A DNA stretch of 8,475 nucleotides from Candidatus Poseidoniaceae archaeon (GTDB lineage: Archaea > Thermoplasmatota > Poseidoniia > Poseidoniales > Poseidoniaceae): NCBI GenBank assembly GCA_013329355.1, contig DUKK01000096.1, forward strand, positions 1 through 8,475, given 5' to 3'. The notes below the pieces were generated by a model. It was not told the DNA's origin. It worked only from the letters and a program-made list of their open reading frames with translations, and did no database searches. The position numbers and the translations under genes are program-made. Of this stretch, positions 4,919 through 8,475 are shown piece by piece; position 1 is the first letter of the stretch, and each line of letters starts with the position of its first letter.

Positions 4919-7900
4919 TCATGACAGCCATGAATTAAGCATTTTACTGTTCTTGACTATTCCATAACCAAAACGTTCCTCGAATGCTCTTGCAGTAAGA
5001 GTGAAATCTCCGTCCCTAGTTGCAATCAAGATACTACCCAAACCCTCAATCGATTGGGAGGCTAGGAGTTTGACTATGGCCATTATTTTGCGGTCGGCCT
5101 CTTCCGGAAATACAGAATTCTTACCGATTCTAGTTCGTTTCTGCTTTTTGTCTCTAGCCGACTTCATTTCTGTAAGCTCTTCATAAATTTCGACGAATTC
5201 CCTGAGGAAATTTGTAATCTGCTCGGTATATTCGGCCTCACCAGCCTCGCTTTCCAGATGGACGTCAAATGGTTTCCATCGGTTGAATTCTTGAATTATT
5301 TCATCGACCAAACGAGCAATTTTCTTATCATCAAATACGGAGTCTAACACTTCTGGCTTGACTAGTGATGACTGGAATTTGGCTCGTAGCCTGCCGTGAC
5401 GCTTACTGATTTCGGTGATTTCGTGCTTTACTATCGATGGTAACCATAGATTAATTCTACCAGCATTTGCCCGGCTGAGTAAGACCTTGTGGAAGTTGTC
5501 ATGCTCGAAAGAATCGAGGCTAGTCTCACTGGCTAATTCCAGATTTTGTGCGATCTTATCCACCAGAGCGTCAACTAGAATGTTGGTATCCACAATCACC
5601 AATGGTGGCAAAGCCAAATTTTTCAAATAGCGACGAGCAGAGTTCGGGATGTCTCTCTTGTGAGTTGCAAAGAGACTGCGTTCTGCATCAAACAGACGTT
5701 TCATATCAGAGGTCGAAAATTTACCCGAGTTTTGCGCCCTCTCAAGATACATTAATCCTTCAATTGGATTTTTTTCTGCTGAATCCTTTGCAATATCATA
5801 GAGCGCCATTATTGAGGGCGGAGTTTGCAACATCTCGTTACGAAATCGACCATCAAAACCATGCCTTGTTCTACGTTTATTACGCTGGATTGAATTTAAC
5901 GCAGCCGTAACGCGGCCCGAAAATGGTTCTGCTGGTAATATCCTCGAATGCTCGAATGGATAATTGCGTAAGCTATCCAATTCGTCTTCAGCAAAATACG
6001 AAATATGCTTCCTGATTAATTCCCCTTCGATATTTTCTTCCTCAACCTCTCTTGAGCGTCGAACAAACTCCTTCAGCAGGTTGGTTGCATCGTTGGTTCT
6101 CTGATTACTAGCAGTAAAAGATACTCTAAGATACAACTGGAATCGTTTGGTGATTGCTGTCCTCAACGCTGGTTGGTTGTCCAATAAATCAACTGCCTCA
6201 CTCCACTGCTCGGCATGTGCGAGGTGAATTATAGATTTTCGATAGAGAACCATAGAATTTTCAAAGTCAAATGCTCCACTCTCCGCTACTCGACGGTATT
6301 CTCTTGCAGCGTTTAACTCATCATTGCTTTGAGCAAATAGCGCTGCTCTTGCTAATGTGTGCCAAGGTGATAATGGATCGTTCTTCTGATACCAAGTTAC
6401 TAGCTCTGACAACCCAATGTCATAATCAAATACCAACTGTCTAACCGAACGCACTAACCTTGTTGGAATGTCTATGCCAACAACTAACTCATTTAGAATC
6501 GCCAGTATATCACTGCCTGATTCACCGTGTTGCAATGATATTGTGGCCTGATTTAATTTCAGAGTTTTGATAAGCACAGATAGCAAATTCTCTTCCAATA
6601 TGGATAATTCTGCCTGCTCTAAACTTTTGAGGAGATGTTCAATGTGGGTTTTCGAGGCGATACCTGTACCACCGTCTTTAAGGGCATTTCTAGCCTGCTT
6701 TAGTGCTTGATAGGCTTTTTTTGGCAGCACTGTAAACGGCTTGTCATCTGCCTTATTACCTTCCATTAACATAATCAGATTCTGTGACATTGGGGTGAGA
6801 TAACTTGGTGGATCAGTGCTATGTATTGACGTCAGAGCCAGGTTTCTTATCTCAACAAACTTTTCCCACAAATCCTGTTCACTATTGGTAGCTAAGATGT
6901 GATAAGACAACAGCGCCTCATAAGGATGAGCGATTGGGGCGATATCATTGCTAGTCAAGATTTTACTCAATCTCCTAAGCTCAAGATTTTGAGCGAATAC
7001 TTCAACGGCGCGCATAGACGAGTTATCCCAAGCTTCACCACCCATATCCTGCATTCTTTTGTAGCATTCATTCTTCAATCTAAGTGAAGTTTTAGCATTG
7101 CAGGCGACATGAATCAAGGCCCCCTCATCTAGTGATTGAAGTTGCTCAATCAACCAATCCTCGACCTCTTGGGATTCTAATGAGCAAACCAGGTTGTACA
7201 ACTTTTCGATCTCTATTGAGTTATCTAGGGTGTTTGAAATTAGTAACTCCGCTGCCTGCTGGTCGTTGCCCGTTCTAGCTAGTGCGGATAGATGAATCCA
7301 ACTCAAATTTTGAACTTGGACATGAGCATTAGGAATCGATCTGAGTACTTCTATTCCAGCCGCAATCTCCTCCGGAGATAATTCTTTTACCGATTCGGGG
7401 AAGTTTAACCAAGCAAATCTCAACCTCGCTCTTCCTAAACCATTATCCGTATTACTTGTGCTAGCAGTCCAATCATCAATGATGCCGTCGATCAAGTTAG
7501 TTAAGTCATTGAATTCATCTGCAAGGTTTTGGTTCACTTTTGCTAATTGCTTGATTGCTTCTTCAGCACTTTCACCACTCGCAATCGCTAATATGACCGA
7601 AATAATTGAAGCTTTACCTGTCAACCCTAGTAGATCTGCACTAACTTCAAGCGCACGGTTTGCAGATATCTGAGACTGCACTTTTTGTATCGCTATTTGT
7701 TGGGCAGCGTCTTTACACAAGGGTGAAAGTAGATTAATTGCATCACCTAGTTGACGATTATCAAAGACATCAATCCTACCTAACTTGATGTCAACCTTAG
7801 CACTTGATCTAGCCCTCTTTTTAGCCACTGGAAAAGCAGCAAATTGTGCCAACAGAGCTGTCTTTTGTCCCAATGTATGCCAAATTTTGTGTACTCCCTC

Positions 7901-8311
7901 GGACAAGCAATGCTCTCGAGTAGCACTCTCCAAAGTTGTCAAATCATCACTCCAGTCTCCCCGCTTCAACTGTTTGTTAACCAGTAATACAGCTAATTTG
8001 AAAGCATGTGATTCCGACTCATCTGCAGCAATAACATCGTTGTTAGGAAGCCAATCTAAGGCTGATTTAGGCGTAGTTCCACGATTTCTACGTCGCATCA
8101 TACGATGGTTTCTCGACGGAGTTACGTCATCATCGTCACCAGGAATCTCGGTTTCATCAAGCGCAAGGGTAAGTATACTTCGCCATTTTTTCTCCATAAT
8201 CAACCAATCAGCAGACTTTGCCACCCTAGCCTTTCGTTGTTGTTTGGGAATGTTGGCCTTGAAGGCAATGTCTAGACAATTTGCTACGTGCTCTTCCTGC
8301 AGTTTAGACAC
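4919..8311 (-). CDS. Giant helical-scaffold protein with C-terminal PIN-family nuclease domain, 1130 aa
   Basis: PIN domains are metal-dependent ribonucleases of toxin-antitoxin modules, RNA processing and quality control. The last ~230 residues form the PIN domain: PPLVIVDTNILVDAL with D908, LWLPSIVKHEITEIS with E964, EEADRKIMAIVKLL with D1073, and ILIATRDGDF with D1100 and D1102. The full acidic set is therefore present and activity is plausible. About 105 residues lie between E964 and D1073, far more than in a ~130-residue toxin PIN, so this is an expanded type, perhaps near the PIN_8/DUF4935 group. Residues 1-900 are almost entirely helical, without signal peptide or membrane segment. They contain an Asp run and a basic patch (59-77), TPR-like helix pairs about 650-755 (AREYRRVAE, EQWSEAVDLL), and another basic patch (810-824, RNKRRTRHGF). 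These could bind RNA or a partner. No antitoxin-sized gene lies next to it. The GTG 8311 start is uncertain; the next ATG is residue 39. Function unknown. Confidence 0.85.
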   Translation of the reverse strand: MSKLQEEHVANCLDIAFKANIPKQQRKARVAKSADWLIMEKKWRSILTLALDETEIPGDDDDVTPSRNHRMMRRRNRGTTPKSALDWLPNNDVIAADESESHAFKLAVLLVNKQLKRGDWSDDLTTLESATREHCLSEGVHKIWHTLGQKTALLAQFAAFPVAKKRARSSAKVDIKLGRIDVFDNRQLGDAINLLSPLCKDAAQQIAIQKVQSQISANRALEVSADLLGLTGKASIISVILAIASGESAEEAIKQLAKVNQNLADEFNDLTNLIDGIIDDWTASTSNTDNGLGRARLRFAWLNFPESVKELSPEEIAAGIEVLRSIPNAHVQVQNLSWIHLSALARTGNDQQAAELLISNTLDNSIEIEKLYNLVCSLESQEVEDWLIEQLQSLDEGALIHVACNAKTSLRLKNECYKRMQDMGGEAWDNSSMRAVEVFAQNLELRRLSKILTSNDIAPIAHPYEALLSYHILATNSEQDLWEKFVEIRNLALTSIHSTDPPSYLTPMSQNLIMLMEGNKADDKPFTVLPKKAYQALKQARNALKDGGTGIASKTHIEHLLKSLEQAELSILEENLLSVLIKTLKLNQATISLQHGESGSDILAILNELVVGIDIPTRLVRSVRQLVFDYDIGLSELVTWYQKNDPLSPWHTLARAALFAQSNDELNAAREYRRVAESGAFDFENSMVLYRKSIIHLAHAEQWSEAVDLLDNQPALRTAITKRFQLYLRVSFTASNQRTNDATNLLKEFVRRSREVEEENIEGELIRKHISYFAEDELDSLRNYPFEHSRILPAEPFSGRVTAALNSIQRNKRRTRHGFDGRFRNEMLQTPPSIMALYDIAKDSAEKNPIEGLMYLERAQNSGKFSTSDMKRLFDAERSLFATHKRDIPNSARRYLKNLALPPLVIVDTNILVDALVDKIAQNLELASETSLDSFEHDNFHKVLLSRANAGRINLWLPSIVKHEITEISKRHGRLRAKFQSSLVKPEVLDSVFDDKKIARLVDEIIQEFNRWKPFDVHLESEAGEAEYTEQITNFLREFVEIYEELTEMKSARDKKQKRTRIGKNSVFPEEADRKIMAIVKLLASQSIEGLGSILIATRDGDFTLTARAFEERFGYGIVKNSKMLNSWLS

Positions 8312-8315
8312 CTCC
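8309..8315 (-). promoter_or_regulatory. Strong Shine-Dalgarno GGAGGTG overlapping the GTG start of the PIN gene
   Basis: GGAGGTG is the best ribosome-binding match I saw in the window, yet its last three bases are the proposed GTG start. A ribosome docked there would sit with a near-ideal 6-nt gap on the in-frame CTG at 8300-8302 (residue 4). No ATG, GTG or TTG lies at normal spacing in any frame. Either the CTG is used or the GTG is read in an unusual way. Confidence 0.5.
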
Positions 8316-8475
8316 TACATATTACCCGCTTAGTCGGTTGCTATTCAATTAACCGGCACAGTCCCACAGAGAAATATCTTGAGCTAAATTCTTTTTTCAT
8401 TAGGATTTGTTTGCGATATTCTCGACTTTATCCGTATGTTTTTATGACTCTCTAGTTGACTCTCAGCTCAGCATC
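8312..8475. other. Upstream edge region of the PIN gene without a recognisable gene
   Basis: These 164 bases hold the presumed promoter of the minus-strand PIN gene. An AT-rich stretch at 8344-8353 (TTAATTGAAT on the minus strand) is a possible TATA element roughly 35-40 nt before the start. A C-T6-C run lies at 8391-8398. Only a 19-codon ORF (8341-8400, minus) is present, which I do not count as a gene. No tRNA or other RNA gene is visible. Confidence 0.5.
8445..8464 (+). repeat. Two TGACTCTC direct repeats with a 12-bp period
   Basis: TGACTCTC occurs at 8445-8452 and 8457-8464. The spacing is near one helical turn, as for a dimeric or tandem DNA-binding site, but two 8-mers at the window edge may be chance or the start of a longer array that is cut off. 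Confidence 0.3.

Noticed and set aside
5548..5910. 120-codon open frame antisense to the PIN domain, considered as a possible antitoxin
   Set aside because: The position on the opposite strand inside the nuclease gene is tempting, but the translation has no DNA-binding or antitoxin features and looks like a shadow.
7785..8333. 182-codon open frame antisense to the 5' part of the PIN gene
   Set aside because: It mirrors the coding frame of the large gene, is rich in Ser, Ala and Leu, and has no domain or plausible start signal.
8391..8398. T-rich run as an archaeal terminator
   Set aside because: No plus-strand gene ends before it within the window, so there is no transcript for it to terminate.
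8341..8400. 19-codon ORF (MKKEFSSRYFSVGLCRLIE) upstream of the PIN gene, as a leader peptide
   Set aside because: No ribosome-binding site and no attenuator-like structure; short ORFs of this size are expected by chance.
1..8475. CRISPR array, insertion sequence, integrase or tRNA
   Set aside because: I saw no regularly spaced repeats, transposase or integrase motifs, terminal inverted repeats or cloverleaf sequence in any part of the window.

Overview
The window looks like a piece of an archaeal genome of moderate G+C, probably a marine planktonic euryarchaeote such as Marine Group II (Poseidoniales) or a relative. The reasons are an archaeal-type RadA recombinase, a euryarchaeal-style FtsZ with no bacterial C-terminal tail peptide, a surface protein with a CxCH motif and many N-glycosylation sequons, a TATA-like promoter close enough to a start codon to suggest a leaderless mRNA, and short intergenic spaces. 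The phylum is inferred; nothing here proves it.

Layout, left to right. (1) 2-679 (+): the 3' two thirds of radA, cut by the window edge. (2) 768-1898 (+): ftsZ, separated from radA by 88 bp that hold an 11-bp inverted repeat around an A-rich, TATA-like loop. (3) 1895-2527 (-): a signal-peptide protein with a choice-of-anchor V (Reeler-like) ectodomain and a C-terminal membrane anchor; its stop codon overlaps that of ftsZ. (4) 2650-3234 (+): an acidic soluble protein of unknown function behind a possible leaderless promoter. (5) 3202-3594 (-): an OsmC/YhfA-family thiol peroxidase-like protein, whose end overlaps the previous gene by 33 nt tail to tail. (6) 3653-4879 (+): an NADP-type isocitrate dehydrogenase strikingly like the bacterial Icd, divergent from osmC across a 58-bp shared promoter region. 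(7) 4919-8311 (-): a 1130-residue protein with about 900 residues of helical scaffold and a C-terminal PIN nuclease domain. (8) 8312-8475: gene-poor edge upstream of that gene.

Genes alternate strand after ftsZ, so from there on each is probably its own transcription unit; only radA-ftsZ could be co-transcribed. The functions are mostly housekeeping: recombination, division, TCA cycle and NADPH supply, and peroxide handling. The least explained parts are the giant PIN protein, the acidic 194-residue protein, and an 8-mer (AGTAAACT) that I find only three times, each time within 11 nt after the stop codon of a plus-strand gene and each time within or at the edge of an inverted repeat. I see no CRISPR array, transposase, tRNA, rRNA or integrase.
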